64,000 nucleotides of DNA from contig JADKFE010000015.1 in the NCBI GenBank assembly GCA_016717595.1, positions 1 to 64,000 on the forward strand, in the 5' to 3' direction. Every line of letters begins with the position of its first letter. The stretch's first letter is position 1. The position numbers were made by a program, and so were the translations under genes. The notes beneath the pieces were generated by a model. That model was not told where the DNA came from and searched no databases. It saw only the letters and a list, made by a program, of their open reading frames with translations. Positions 52,130 through 60,866 of this stretch are shown here, piece after piece. This DNA is from Deltaproteobacteria bacterium (GTDB lineage: Bacteria > Myxococcota_A > UBA796 > CAJQPC01).

Positions 52130-53372
52130 GGGGACACAGAGCTCCAGCGCGATGAGGATGCCAGGGGGTGATCAGTCCACGGCGGCAGGTGCGCCAGCTC
52201 GGCCTCGACATGGTCGCTCAGGGGGAAACCCCAGGAGAGGTAAAAGCCGGTGAGGTCCAAACCCGCGGTCTCGGAGCTGAGGATCACCAGCTCATCAATT
52301 CGCTCTTGGTCTGTGTCAGGTCGGCTCGTGGCGGGCAACCCCAGGTGCGCAGCGTTGATCGCCATAAACAGCTCCCAGCCGAAGGTCTCTTGGAGCTGAA
52401 GGTAGGTCTCTAGGCAGGTCCACACGCTCCAGTCGGCCCAAAAATCTGCGCCGCCGTCTAGATAGGCGTCGAGGGTCTCCTGCCGCGCGGCGGGGTCTAA
52501 GGCGCTGTGCGCGAGGCCCCGATCGAGGCCGATGACCTCCTCCATGGCGTAGACCGACCAGAGGTTGACGGTACACTCCGTGGTGCCGGGCAGGTTCGCC
52601 GGGCCAAACTGGTGGTTGTGGCCGAGCTCGTGGAACGCGCCCCAGTCGCCGATGAGGCCCAGGGTGGGCAGGTCCACCATCGCCGCGCCGTAGTCGTAGC
52701 CCATCAGCGGGTAGCCGCTGTGCATCCAGCCCGCGGAGATCTGCACGTCCATCGCGAAGCGCTCGGGCCGGGCGCGGTCGCGGGAGATCGCCGCGAGGTC
52801 GGCGTCGGCGTCCAGCACGTCGTCCCACAGCGCCATGAGCCCTTCGGGATCGGTGAGCGCGGCGAGATCGGCCGTGGGCACGGTGAGCACAAAACGGTCG
52901 CTGCCGAGCTCCGCCAGCGGCGTGAGGCTCTGCGCCGCCTGGGCCAGAAACGTGGCGGGGTCGGTGTCCCCGGCGACAAACCGCGGCATCGACACGCCGC
53001 CGTCGAGGGTGATCTCGCCGACGCCAAGATCGAGGCCGCCGGGCACGGTGAGGTAGACCGGGCCGCCGAAGGCCGAGGCGATGAGCGTCTCCTCGCTGTC
53101 GAGGGTATAGGCCCGGGTGATCTCGGGGTGGCGCTGCCACTCGTCGAGGTGCCACAGCGTGTCGGTGTGCGCGCCGATCTGGGCCTTGAGCCCACGCCCG
53201 GCCCAGGCGGCGGGGATTTGTACCGTGAGGGGCTCGCCGGGCGCCGCGTACACGCCGAGGCTCAGCCAGAGGGGGTCGGCGGCGTCGCTGTACCAATAAT
53301 CGGCGTCACGGCCGGCGTAGGTGGCGCGCACAGAGACCGTCTGTGCGCCGCGGGGGCCGAGGCGGACACAAG
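52130..53372 (-). CDS. M60-like (enhancin-type) peptidase, C-terminal catalytic part of a frameshifted gene
   Basis: The catalytic part of an M60/PF13402-type metallopeptidase; such enzymes often cut mucin-like glycoproteins. It has a beta-rich N-terminal region (PLWLSLGVYAAPGEPLTV), then the zinc motif FHELGHNHQFG, followed 8 residues later by the downstream Glu in GTTECTVNLWSVYAMEE. Its C-terminus runs into the damaged stretch at 52130 and has no real stop. It is preceded in another frame by the N-terminal lipoprotein part (53262-54440). The junction lies near 53370, where one base appears to be missing. Confidence 0.8.
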
Positions 53373-54440
53373 CCCAGGAAACTCGCTGGGGATGGCGGTG
53401 AGCTCCTCGGCGGGCAGCTCTCCGGCGAATCGAGACCACACGGTCACCAGGAGGGCCTCGATGGGGCGCTGGGAGACCTTGAGCGGCGCGGACTCGGTTG
53501 GCACCATGGGCTCCCCCTCGTCGAGAAGGCGCCGCACGGCGTCAAAATAGGCGTCGTACCCCAGCGGCAGGTTTCGCACGGCGGCGCCCACGGTGTCCGC
53601 GGCGATCCGCTGGTCGGCCATCACCAGCGGCGTGGTGTCGGAGAGGTGGTCCTCGATGGCCCCGAGCGCGCGACCGGCGTGGAGGAGATCGATGGGCGCG
53701 GCGCCAGAGAGCGCGCCGTCCCCCGTCGTCTCCGCGCTCACCAAGATCCCCGCGGTCAACAAGAGCTTGTTCGCGGGGTGCTCATCAGCCACCTCGGCGG
53801 CGGACGCGCCGCGCTCATACGCCCACCACCACGCGTGGCCCGCGGTGAGCAGACCGCCGCCCTGGGCGACGAAGGCCTGGATGGCGGCGATCTCCTCCGC
53901 GTCGCGCTCGGTCGGGGCGTAGGCGATGAACACGTCCAGGCCGTCCAAGGCGTCGGCCTCGACGATCTCGGCGCTGAGCCCGGCGGCCTCTAAGGAGGTG
54001 ATCACCCCGCGGATGTCGCGCTCGACGCCGATGACCGGGGCGTCTTTGCCCCCGGCGGCCCATCGGGCGAGGTTCTGCACCAACAGCGGGCCATGCTCAC
54101 CTTTGCCCGAGGCCCCGGCGAGCAGCCCCTCGTGGCCGAGCTGCGCCAGGCGGCCCTCGCCCAGGCGGGCGCTGGCCCCGGCGATGGCGCCGTCGGGGTC
54201 GGCCAGGATGGGGCAGGCGCCCTCACCGAAAGGGATGAGCCGAGAGGGCAACGACCCGCCGAGGTCAAGCTCGGTGACGCCGAGCAGGATCGCCGCGGCG
54301 TCCTCTGCGCAGGCGTCCACCGGGGCGCTGGTGTCGGTCTGGGTGTCGGTCTGGGTGTCGCCGCCGCTGTCCTTCGTGGGCGCGTCGTCGACCGGCTTGG
54401 AGGATGGCGCGCAGGCCAGCGCGAGCAAGGGGATCAGCAT
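53262..54440 (-). CDS. M60-like peptidase lipoprotein, N-terminal part of the frameshifted gene
   Basis: From ATG 54440, with GGAG 6 bases upstream, the product starts with a lipobox (MLIPLLALACAPSS), a Thr/Asp/Gln-rich linker, and about 300 residues resembling the domain that precedes M60 catalytic domains. It contains AAIQAFVAQGGGLLTAGHAWWWAYERG, with segments like GGGLLTAGHAWWW typical of the glutamine-amidotransferase-like fold in such proteins. The match ends near IPSEFPGLV (about 53372), after which the other frame continues with RGAQTVSVRATYAG. In-frame extension to 54524 is not supported. Confidence 0.75.
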   Translation of the reverse strand: MLIPLLALACAPSSKPVDDAPTKDSGGDTQTDTQTDTSAPVDACAEDAAAILLGVTELDLGGSLPSRLIPFGEGACPILADPDGAIAGASARLGEGRLAQLGHEGLLAGASGKGEHGPLLVQNLARWAAGGKDAPVIGVERDIRGVITSLEAAGLSAEIVEADALDGLDVFIAYAPTERDAEEIAAIQAFVAQGGGLLTAGHAWWWAYERGASAAEVADEHPANKLLLTAGILVSAETTGDGALSGAAPIDLLHAGRALGAIEDHLSDTTPLVMADQRIAADTVGAAVRNLPLGYDAYFDAVRRLLDEGEPMVPTESAPLKVSQRPIEALLVTVWSRFAGELPAEELTAIPSEFPGLVSASAPAAHRRSLCAPPTPAVTPIIGTATPPTPSG

Positions 54441-54581
54441 GGGGGCTCCGGGTCTTGGGCGCCACGATAGCCCAGGGTGGGCCGCCGACGTGGGCCAGAG
54501 CCCGCCATGAGAAATCTTTGACATGGCCTTTGGTTCGAGCGCAGACCTTACGCTATCCTACAGCTCCCCCAGAGGTGAGCG

Positions 54582-56378
54582 ATGTCCAGCTACAGCCAGC
54601 GCGCCCCCGCGCAGTCCTCAGCGCCGGTCGTGGATTCGGGCGAGACGTCCCTCGGCGACAGCGCCGAGACCGTCGAGTCCACCGAGCGGGGCGAGTCCAA
54701 CAAGAAGGGCCAGAAGACGCCCTTGGACACGGTAAAAGAGCTGATCAAGAAGGCGGACGGCCCCGGCTTGGTCTCCAACTTCGCGGCGCTCTCTCGCAGC
54801 CAGCCCGGCGAGGTCGTGAAGCTCGTCGCCGACCGAACGACGCTCGTGAGCGCGCTCAAGGTCATCGGTCAGGATCAAGCGACCCTCGCCCTGCTGCACC
54901 TGCAGTTTGGCGCCAGCGCGACCCCAGGCCGCACGCTCAACGACGGCCTCAAGCTGCTCGTGGCCTCTGTGGGGCTCAGCCGGGCGGGCTGGATGCAGCT
55001 CGTCGCCGGGCGTGACGCCGCCCAACAAGCCGCCGTGGTCGCCGACTCCGCCTCTCTCGCGGCCCTTCGTGGCGTCGAGGGCGACCCGATGGACCTGCTC
55101 CCCGGCCTCTCCATGAGCCCCGAGGCCTTACGCGCCGCGCTCACCGCCACCCCGGCGCTCACGGAGTGGATCCTCGACGTGGGCGGCGAGGCCCGAGAGA
55201 CGCAGATCATGGAGGCCCTGGCCGCCGCTGAAGACGCCGACCTCACCCGCTCCCGGTACATCGCCGCCGGGCTGTGGACCAAACACCTCAGCTCCATCCC
55301 CAAGGGCCCCGCCACCGACGCGGAGACCCAACGCCTGCTCTACAACTACGTCTTGGCCAGCGGCGAGTCCGACGTGAGCGAGTGGAACAAGCTCTTTGAG
55401 AAGCGCTTCGGCGTGAGCCTCACCGACGGCGGCGCGGCCTGGGACAAGGCGAGCGTGCTGCGACTGTGGCAGATCTGCGATCTCACCCCGCCGTCCCACA
55501 TCGAGGCCACGGTGAAGGTCATCCGTGAAGGAGACCAAGGCGACGCGAGCGGCTGGGCCGGCGGCGGCGAGATCGGCATGAGCTGGGGCACAGATCTGCT
55601 GGGCGCCACGGAGATCGGCGCGTACTCCGACGACACCGACCCCATGCGGGGCCTGAACATCTTCGACGCCTGCGTGCGCCACGAGATCGGCCACAACGTC
55701 GGCGAGTCCAACGGCTGGGACCAGCCCGGCGGCTTCGTCTACACACAGTTCGGCTGGGACAAACACGAAGACCTGCGCCCGCTCCTCGACGTGTTCATCA
55801 AGAAGTATCCCCTGCCGCTCACGACCGTCTCCTCTCGGGGCAAAGACGCGCTGCGCACAAAGATCCTCGACGCGCTGGGCGGGGTCAGCACGACGAGCCG
55901 CGCCGGGTACCGGGCCGCCGTCGAGGGGGTGCAGCGGGGCCTCTGGACGCAGATCGAGGGGGAGCCGCTCATCAACTACCTCCTCAAACGTAGCCAAGGC
56001 GGCGCCTGGGACCAGATGGACAACGTCGATGGCCGCAGCTACCACGTCGCTTATGACTGGTTCGGCTTCTGCTCCGCGCCCGTAGGACTGTACGCCAAGA
56101 AGGTGAGCACCTACGCCATGCGCTCGCCGATGGAGTGGTTCGCCGAGGTCTACGCCACGTTTTACGCCGAGGCCGACCAGCCGGGGATGCCGCTGGGCCA
56201 GCTTGTTGCTGGCCGTGATCCCGCCCTGTACAAGACGATGATGAGCACGGTTCACTCGGGCAACAGCCTAGGCGAGGTCACCGGACAAGGCACCGTAGGC
56301 ATGCCCGCCGCGCAGACGCCCCAGGGCCCCATCGGCGACTTCCCGACGCCGGGGCCCGAGATTCGGAACCTCGCGTGA
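54582..56378 (+). CDS. Cytosolic gluzincin metallopeptidase, lethal-factor (M34)-like catalytic end
   Basis: 598 residues, no signal peptide. Residues 1-50 are Ser/Glu/Lys-rich and disordered; about 55-300 are Ala/Leu-rich helices. The catalytic end has His367-Glu-x-x-His371 (VRHEIGHNVGESNGWD) and, about 150 residues later, SPMEWFAEVYATFYAE with Glu518 and Glu522. HExxH plus a distant E(F/W)FAE helix is the layout of anthrax lethal-factor-like (M34/ATLF) peptidases; the match is by motif only. GAGGTGAG precedes the ATG at 54582. The absence of an export signal fits a protein injected by a contractile or similar system, but no such genes are here. The stop overlaps the next gene's GTG. Confidence 0.7.
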   Translation: MSSYSQRAPAQSSAPVVDSGETSLGDSAETVESTERGESNKKGQKTPLDTVKELIKKADGPGLVSNFAALSRSQPGEVVKLVADRTTLVSALKVIGQDQATLALLHLQFGASATPGRTLNDGLKLLVASVGLSRAGWMQLVAGRDAAQQAAVVADSASLAALRGVEGDPMDLLPGLSMSPEALRAALTATPALTEWILDVGGEARETQIMEALAAAEDADLTRSRYIAAGLWTKHLSSIPKGPATDAETQRLLYNYVLASGESDVSEWNKLFEKRFGVSLTDGGAAWDKASVLRLWQICDLTPPSHIEATVKVIREGDQGDASGWAGGGEIGMSWGTDLLGATEIGAYSDDTDPMRGLNIFDACVRHEIGHNVGESNGWDQPGGFVYTQFGWDKHEDLRPLLDVFIKKYPLPLTTVSSRGKDALRTKILDALGGVSTTSRAGYRAAVEGVQRGLWTQIEGEPLINYLLKRSQGGAWDQMDNVDGRSYHVAYDWFGFCSAPVGLYAKKVSTYAMRSPMEWFAEVYATFYAEADQPGMPLGQLVAGRDPALYKTMMSTVHSGNSLGEVTGQGTVGMPAAQTPQGPIGDFPTPGPEIRNLA

Positions 56379-56926
56379 TCTTTTTTCTGCTCGCCTGCGC
56401 CGCGCCTCACAGCGAGGTCGGCGCCGTCTCCTCGACCGCGTCCGCCCCAACACAGTCCCCCGAGGAGCTCGTCATGGCCCCAGACCAGGTGGTTCGTGCC
56501 GCCGCCGCCCAGAGCTTCGGTGTTCCGCCGGAGTCTCTGCGGGTTCAGCCGCTTTATCTGGACAGCCTCGCGCCGTTTTACCGGGTGATCAAGCCCGGGG
56601 CCAAGCCGCGCAGCGACGGGGTGATGCCGGGGGTGTCGTATGTTGTGCTCGACGGCGCGGCGCTCAGCGGGGCTGAGGGCTACGCCGCGGTGATCGCGCT
56701 CACAGACGACGCCGAGACCCTCGCCGGGGCCTGGCTCTACCTGCACAGAGGCGGCGCTGAGGAGATCTTGGGGTACGCCGGAGACGGCCTGCCGCGGCCG
56801 AGCCGGGGCGAAGACGGCCAGCTCCGGTTTGTATACGCCGACGCCCGCGGCCAACACATCGACGTGGTCTTGAACACCCAGACCAACCCCCCCGAGGCCA
56901 CGACGACGCCGAGGCCAAAGCCGTGA
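56375..56926 (+). CDS. Hypothetical lipoprotein with very short signal
   Basis: 183 residues from GTG 56375, which overlaps the peptidase stop by 4 bases. The signal is very short (MIFFLLACAAPHS), but LLAC is a good lipobox. The mature protein has an early Ala/Gln-rich helix (DQVVRAAAAQSFGV) and a beta-rich part (YRVIKPGAKPRSDGVMPG, AVIALTDDAETLAGAWLYL). The end is Thr/Pro-rich. No family is recognised. Tight coupling to the peptidase suggests a linked role. The next gene starts at GTG 56923, overlapping by 4. Confidence 0.68.
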   Translation: MIFFLLACAAPHSEVGAVSSTASAPTQSPEELVMAPDQVVRAAAAQSFGVPPESLRVQPLYLDSLAPFYRVIKPGAKPRSDGVMPGVSYVVLDGAALSGAEGYAAVIALTDDAETLAGAWLYLHRGGAEEILGYAGDGLPRPSRGEDGQLRFVYADARGQHIDVVLNTQTNPPEATTTPRPKP

Positions 56927-57669
56927 GCACCTTGACCTTGGCGCGGGTGGACTGCGCGGGCTGCGGCGCGGCGGTGGAGGGTGAGCTCGTCGTCATGGCG
57001 AACTTGGGCGCCCGGGCCGACCTCCGCGCGGCGCTCTTCTCAAGGGAGATCAACGTCTTACGCTGTGAGGCCTGCGGGCGAACGGCCCAGGTGCAGCGAA
57101 CCAGCGCCTTTATGGACTTTCGGCGACGCCAATGGATCGTGGCGTACCCCGACTGGGCCGAGCGCCACTGGGCGGAGCTCGCTGAGGCCACGGCGATGAG
57201 CGTCACCCGAAACTTAGGCCTCGCCGCCCCGGCCAACCTACGCGCCCAGGCGCCGAGCTGGACGGTGCGCGTGGTGTTCGGCTTAGAGGCCGCCCGGGAG
57301 AAGCTGGTGATCTGGGACGCGGGCCTAGAGGATCTCGCCGTGGAGCGCCTCAAGCTCGTGGCCTTGGCTGGCCAGCCGCGCTGGCTCATGGGCCGGGCCT
57401 GGGTGAGCTCCGTCGATGACGGCGCCCTCCACCTCCGCCTCGTGGCCCCCGACGGCGCCGAGGGGGCGCTCACCCTGCCCCATCAGAGCTTGCCCACGGG
57501 CCCGATCCCCGGCGTTGATGAGCTGGGCCTCGGCCTCGACCCATTCGTGAGCGCCCGGCGCCTCACCGTACACCCCGAGCCCGCCGACCCCCTGAGCTTT
57601 GACCTCGACGGCCGCGCCCACGGCCACCGAAACGGCGAAGAGCTGCGCCACGTCCCCCAGGAGGGCTGA
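56923..57669 (+). CDS. CpXC-domain protein
   Basis: 248 residues, cytosolic. The N-terminal domain has two zinc-knuckle pairs (CAGCG near residue 11, CEACGR near 49) with REINVLRCEACGRTAQVQ and DFRRRQWIVAYPD, which fits the CpXC family (PF14353). The C-terminal ~150 residues are a separate beta-rich domain (VRVVFGLEAAREKLVIWD) typical of extended CpXC proteins. Function unknown. It overlaps the upstream gene by 4 bases (GTGA). Confidence 0.75.
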   Translation: MSTLTLARVDCAGCGAAVEGELVVMANLGARADLRAALFSREINVLRCEACGRTAQVQRTSAFMDFRRRQWIVAYPDWAERHWAELAEATAMSVTRNLGLAAPANLRAQAPSWTVRVVFGLEAAREKLVIWDAGLEDLAVERLKLVALAGQPRWLMGRAWVSSVDDGALHLRLVAPDGAEGALTLPHQSLPTGPIPGVDELGLGLDPFVSARRLTVHPEPADPLSFDLDGRAHGHRNGEELRHVPQEG

Positions 57670-57708
57670 GCGCGGCGCGCGCCTGAGGGTGTAGACTCTG
57701 GGGTGAGC

Positions 57709-59328
57709 ATGATGACCTCGCTGCTGCCCCTCGCCCTCGTCCCCCTCGGGATCTGGCTCGTCAGCCCCAAGACGGCCTCAGGGACGGCTTCGCCTTGGTC
57801 TTGGCCCCGCGAGCTGGGCCTCGCCGCCGTCGTCGGCGCGCTGTTCGCGGCCCTGTGTGGGGTGTGGCTGGCGCGGTTTTACCTCATCGGCGACAACTTC
57901 TTGTGCTCAGACTTTCACGAGTACTGCTCTTCAGTGAGCGCCTTGGCGATGGACGAGCCCGAGCGGTTCACCAAGCAGCGCTCGGCGGCGGCGGCGCTCC
58001 CCGCGGCGCTCTTGAGCCGTCACCACGGCCTCATCGACGGCATGGCCTGGGCGGGGTTGTTCTCAAGCGCCCTGATCGGCGCCGGGCTCTATCTCTGGGC
58101 CCGCGCCGCCCACTCTCGCCTCGCCGGGATCAGCGCGGCCTTGTGCGCGGCGACGATGATGCCCGTGGTGGTGATGTCGCGCACCCTGAGCCTGTACGAC
58201 GAGATGACCGGCTGGTTTGTGTTGGGTGGCGCCGGGGCGGCGCTGGCGTGGCGGCTGCGCAGCCCAGGCGCGCTCTTCTTCGCCGGGGTCGGCGTCGGCC
58301 TCGCGGGCCTCGCGGACTTTCGTGGGCTGTTCTGGGCGGTCTCGTACCTGGGCTTAGGGTTGGTGGCGGCGATGTGGCCGGCGCCCGGCGTCACGGGGCT
58401 GGGCCGCTATCTCTTACGGACCGTGTTGAATCTCACCGCCTTCGTGATCCCCGTGGTCTACGCCTGGCGTCTGGGGCCTTGGGCGTACCGCTTCAACATC
58501 AGCTTAGAGGAGGTGATGAACCCCCGGCAACGTTTTGTGGAGTGGGGGTTCACCGACCCGGCGCTCACCGCCCCGTTCAACGCCCAGAGCGCGTTTATCT
58601 GGGGCAGCTCGCCGCCAGAAGACATCCCCAAGACGATTCTGTGGGTGATGCGAGAGACGGCGGTGATCCCCCGGGAGGCCTGGGACACCGCCGATCTGCA
58701 CCGGCTGTTGGCCGAGCACGTCACGCCGTGGACGCCGATCTGGGTGGCCTCGGTCGCGCTCACGGCGCTGAGTCTTCTGCGAGGGCCTGAGCGGTTTGGC
58801 CGCCTCGTCGCGGTGTTTGGCGCGGGTGTGCCGTTCTTCATGGCGTTTAAGGGCGCCGTGGAGCTGCAGCGGGCGCAGCTTCATTATCTGGGAAGCTCCA
58901 TGCCGGTGTTCGCGGTGTTGATGGGCGTGGCCTGGGCGAGCTTGTGTGAAGGGGCGGAGCCAGAGGCCCTGAGCGCCAAGTTGGAGCGGCTTCGGGCGCG
59001 GATCTGGGCGCCGCTCGCCCGCTGGCCAACCCTCGCCGAGGGTGTGAGGCCGTCTGTTCGGGCTGCCTTGGGTGTGGCGCTGTTGACGTTGTTTGTGCTG
59101 GGTGTGCTGCCGTCGTTGGTCTCCCCCCAGGCGAGCTGGCGGCGGCGCTGGGCCTATGGTGAAGGAGAGATCCTCACGCTCATCGGCTCAGCGGCCCGTG
59201 GGGTAGATCCCGGCCGCAGCGACCAACACAAGGCCTGTGTCCAGGCGCTCAAGGCCGAAAAAGACGCTGGGAAGAGCCCCTACGGCACCTTGTATGGCGG
59301 CGTCGGCGGCGACAAACGCCGGAAATAA
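57709..59328 (+). CDS. Polytopic membrane protein (GT-C-like)
   Basis: About 539 residues from ATG 57709 (GTG 57703 is a possible alternative). Ten or more hydrophobic helices are visible. The loop after helix 2 has GDNFLCSDFHEYCSSV, with an Asp/Glu-rich motif like the loop-1 acidic pair of GT-C proteins. A long loop in the middle (RFNISLEEVMNPRQRFVEWG) and a short basic C-terminus follow. No close family is recognised. It differs from the three GT-C-like proteins at 33-38 kb but may act in the same kind of surface chemistry. Confidence 0.7.
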   Translation: MMTSLLPLALVPLGIWLVSPKTASGTASPWSWPRELGLAAVVGALFAALCGVWLARFYLIGDNFLCSDFHEYCSSVSALAMDEPERFTKQRSAAAALPAALLSRHHGLIDGMAWAGLFSSALIGAGLYLWARAAHSRLAGISAALCAATMMPVVVMSRTLSLYDEMTGWFVLGGAGAALAWRLRSPGALFFAGVGVGLAGLADFRGLFWAVSYLGLGLVAAMWPAPGVTGLGRYLLRTVLNLTAFVIPVVYAWRLGPWAYRFNISLEEVMNPRQRFVEWGFTDPALTAPFNAQSAFIWGSSPPEDIPKTILWVMRETAVIPREAWDTADLHRLLAEHVTPWTPIWVASVALTALSLLRGPERFGRLVAVFGAGVPFFMAFKGAVELQRAQLHYLGSSMPVFAVLMGVAWASLCEGAEPEALSAKLERLRARIWAPLARWPTLAEGVRPSVRAALGVALLTLFVLGVLPSLVSPQASWRRRWAYGEGEILTLIGSAARGVDPGRSDQHKACVQALKAEKDAGKSPYGTLYGGVGGDKRRK

Positions 59329-59340
59329 ACCCAGGCCCCC

Positions 59341-59976
59341 CTACCCCACCGGACAATACGCCCGCCGGGCCTTCACGGAGATGAGCCGGTCTTCACCCCG
59401 CAGCCAGCCGGTCAACGCGCCACCGTAGACGCAGGCCGTGTCCAGGCCCAGCGCCGTCGGGCGCCCCTGATGCTGCCGCCGCACGAGGCCACGCATCGCG
59501 TCGTGGCCAAACACGACGAGGGGCCCTGTCCACCCAGCGTCGTACCAGAAGGGGTTGTCGGCCTGGCGGTCGTCGGGGAAACGCCGCAGGTGGATCGCCA
59601 TGTGCCGGGGCGTGCCCGCCGGGCCGAGCAGCGGGTGAACCCCGGCGTGAACGGCGATGAGGCCGTCGTCAAACCGGAACACCGGCGCGGCCTCTAAGTA
59701 CGCCAAGGCCTCGGGGGCCTCGTCCATCAGCGCCGCCACGGGCGTGGCCCGAAGCTTGGCCGGATCCTCACGCCAACGCTGGATGACCCGGGCGTCGTGG
59801 TTGCCGAGGATCGTCTCACAACGCCGGTCTTGGATGGCCCGCCACACGCCGAGCGGGTCGGGGCCCCGGGTGAAGAGATCCCCCAAGAGCACCACCCGGG
59901 CGTCAGGGGCGAGCTGGAGGAGGTCTTGAAGCTCAGCGGCGCAGCCGTGAACGTCGCCGACGTAGAGGGTGTCCAT
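59341..59976 (-). CDS. Calcineurin-like metallophosphoesterase (ApaH/PrpE-type)
   Basis: 211 residues. The PPP-family metal-binding motifs are complete: YVGDVHGCAAEL, LLGDLFTRGPD, ILGNHDARV, the His in IAVHAGVHP and VVFGHDAM. This matches bacterial Ser/Thr phosphatase or diadenosine-tetraphosphatase-like enzymes. The end DTACVYGGALTGW is the typical family closing segment. The true substrate (phosphoprotein or Np4N) cannot be told from sequence. Divergent from the lipoprotein gene at 60063. Confidence 0.92.
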   Translation of the reverse strand: MDTLYVGDVHGCAAELQDLLQLAPDARVVLLGDLFTRGPDPLGVWRAIQDRRCETILGNHDARVIQRWREDPAKLRATPVAALMDEAPEALAYLEAAPVFRFDDGLIAVHAGVHPLLGPAGTPRHMAIHLRRFPDDRQADNPFWYDAGWTGPLVVFGHDAMRGLVRRQHQGRPTALGLDTACVYGGALTGWLRGEDRLISVKARRAYCPVG

Positions 59977-60062
59977 GAACCTAAGGCTAACCCGGCGGCG
60001 CCCTTGGACCCAGATCCGCCGAGAACCGGGCTATGCTGCGGCATCCTATGACGGAGCCCCCC

Positions 60063-60866
60063 ATGCGACCCTTCCCCTCTGCCCTGCCCTTGCTCACGCT
60101 GATCGTCCTCGCCGCCTGCGGCAAAGACGAGAGCCCCACCCCAGACACCGAGCTGCCCACCGCGGACAGCGGCGTCGATGACAGCGAGGCGGACGACAGC
60201 GGCGCCGACGACAGCGGCGGCCCAACGGATGAGGACGGCGACGGCAGCCCCGCTGAAGAGGACTGCGACGACGCCGACCCCTCCAGCTACCCCGGCGCCG
60301 AGGAGCGCTGTGACGACCGCGACAACGACTGTGACGGCGAGATCGATGAGGAGGCCGTAGACCCCAGCGCTTGGTACACCGACACCGACGCCGATGGTTA
60401 TGGCGCTGGAGAGCCGATCCTGGCCTGTGACGCCCCGGAGGGCGCCGCCGCCGTGGCTGAAGACTGTGACGACAACGACGCCCGGTTTAACCCCGGCGCC
60501 GAGGAGGCCGACTGCGCCGACCCCAACGACTACAACTGTGACGGATCTGTAGGGTACGCCGACGGCGACGGCGACGGCTTCGCCGCCTGCCAAGAGTGTG
60601 ACGACGGCGACGCGGCCATCAACCCCAGCGCTGAAGAGATCTGCGACTCCCGAGACAACAACTGTGACGGATCCATCGACGAGGGCGTGACGACGACCTA
60701 CTACCAAGATCTCGACGGCGACGGCCACGGAGACGCCGACTACCCCGTTGAGGCTTGCGAGGCCCCCGAGGGCTACGCCGCCGCGGCGACGGACTGTGAT
60801 GATCTCGACGCCGCCGTGAACCCCCGACGCCGCGGAGATCTGCGACGACGTCGACAACGACTGTGA
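60063..60866 (+). CDS. MopE-repeat lipoprotein, N-terminal part of a frameshifted gene
   Basis: From ATG 60063 (GGAG 6 bases upstream; earlier ATGs at 60033 and 60048). A lipobox (LIVLAACGK) is followed by an Asp/Ser-rich linker and MopE-type repeats with DCDD, ERCDDRDNDCDG, EICDSRDNNCDG and so on, which are putative Ca2+/metal-binding units. After AAVNP the frame reads into Arg-rich nonsense because the C run at 60821-60825 seems to hold one C too many. Removing one C restores DAAEICDDVDNDCDG and the following 520 residues. Confidence 0.8.
   Translation: MRPFPSALPLLTLIVLAACGKDESPTPDTELPTADSGVDDSEADDSGADDSGGPTDEDGDGSPAEEDCDDADPSSYPGAEERCDDRDNDCDGEIDEEAVDPSAWYTDTDADGYGAGEPILACDAPEGAAAVAEDCDDNDARFNPGAEEADCADPNDYNCDGSVGYADGDGDGFAACQECDDGDAAINPSAEEICDSRDNNCDGSIDEGVTTTYYQDLDGDGHGDADYPVEACEAPEGYAAAATDCDDLDAAVNPRRRGDLRRRRQRL

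Noticed and set aside
54530..54560. tRNA T-arm-like GGTTCGAGCGC
   Set aside because: No matching acceptor, D or anticodon arms can be drawn around it.
55128..56255. A 375-codon minus-strand open frame inside the metallopeptidase gene
   Set aside because: No motif, no ribosome site; the plus-strand frame has HEIGH and EWFAE motifs and good start context.
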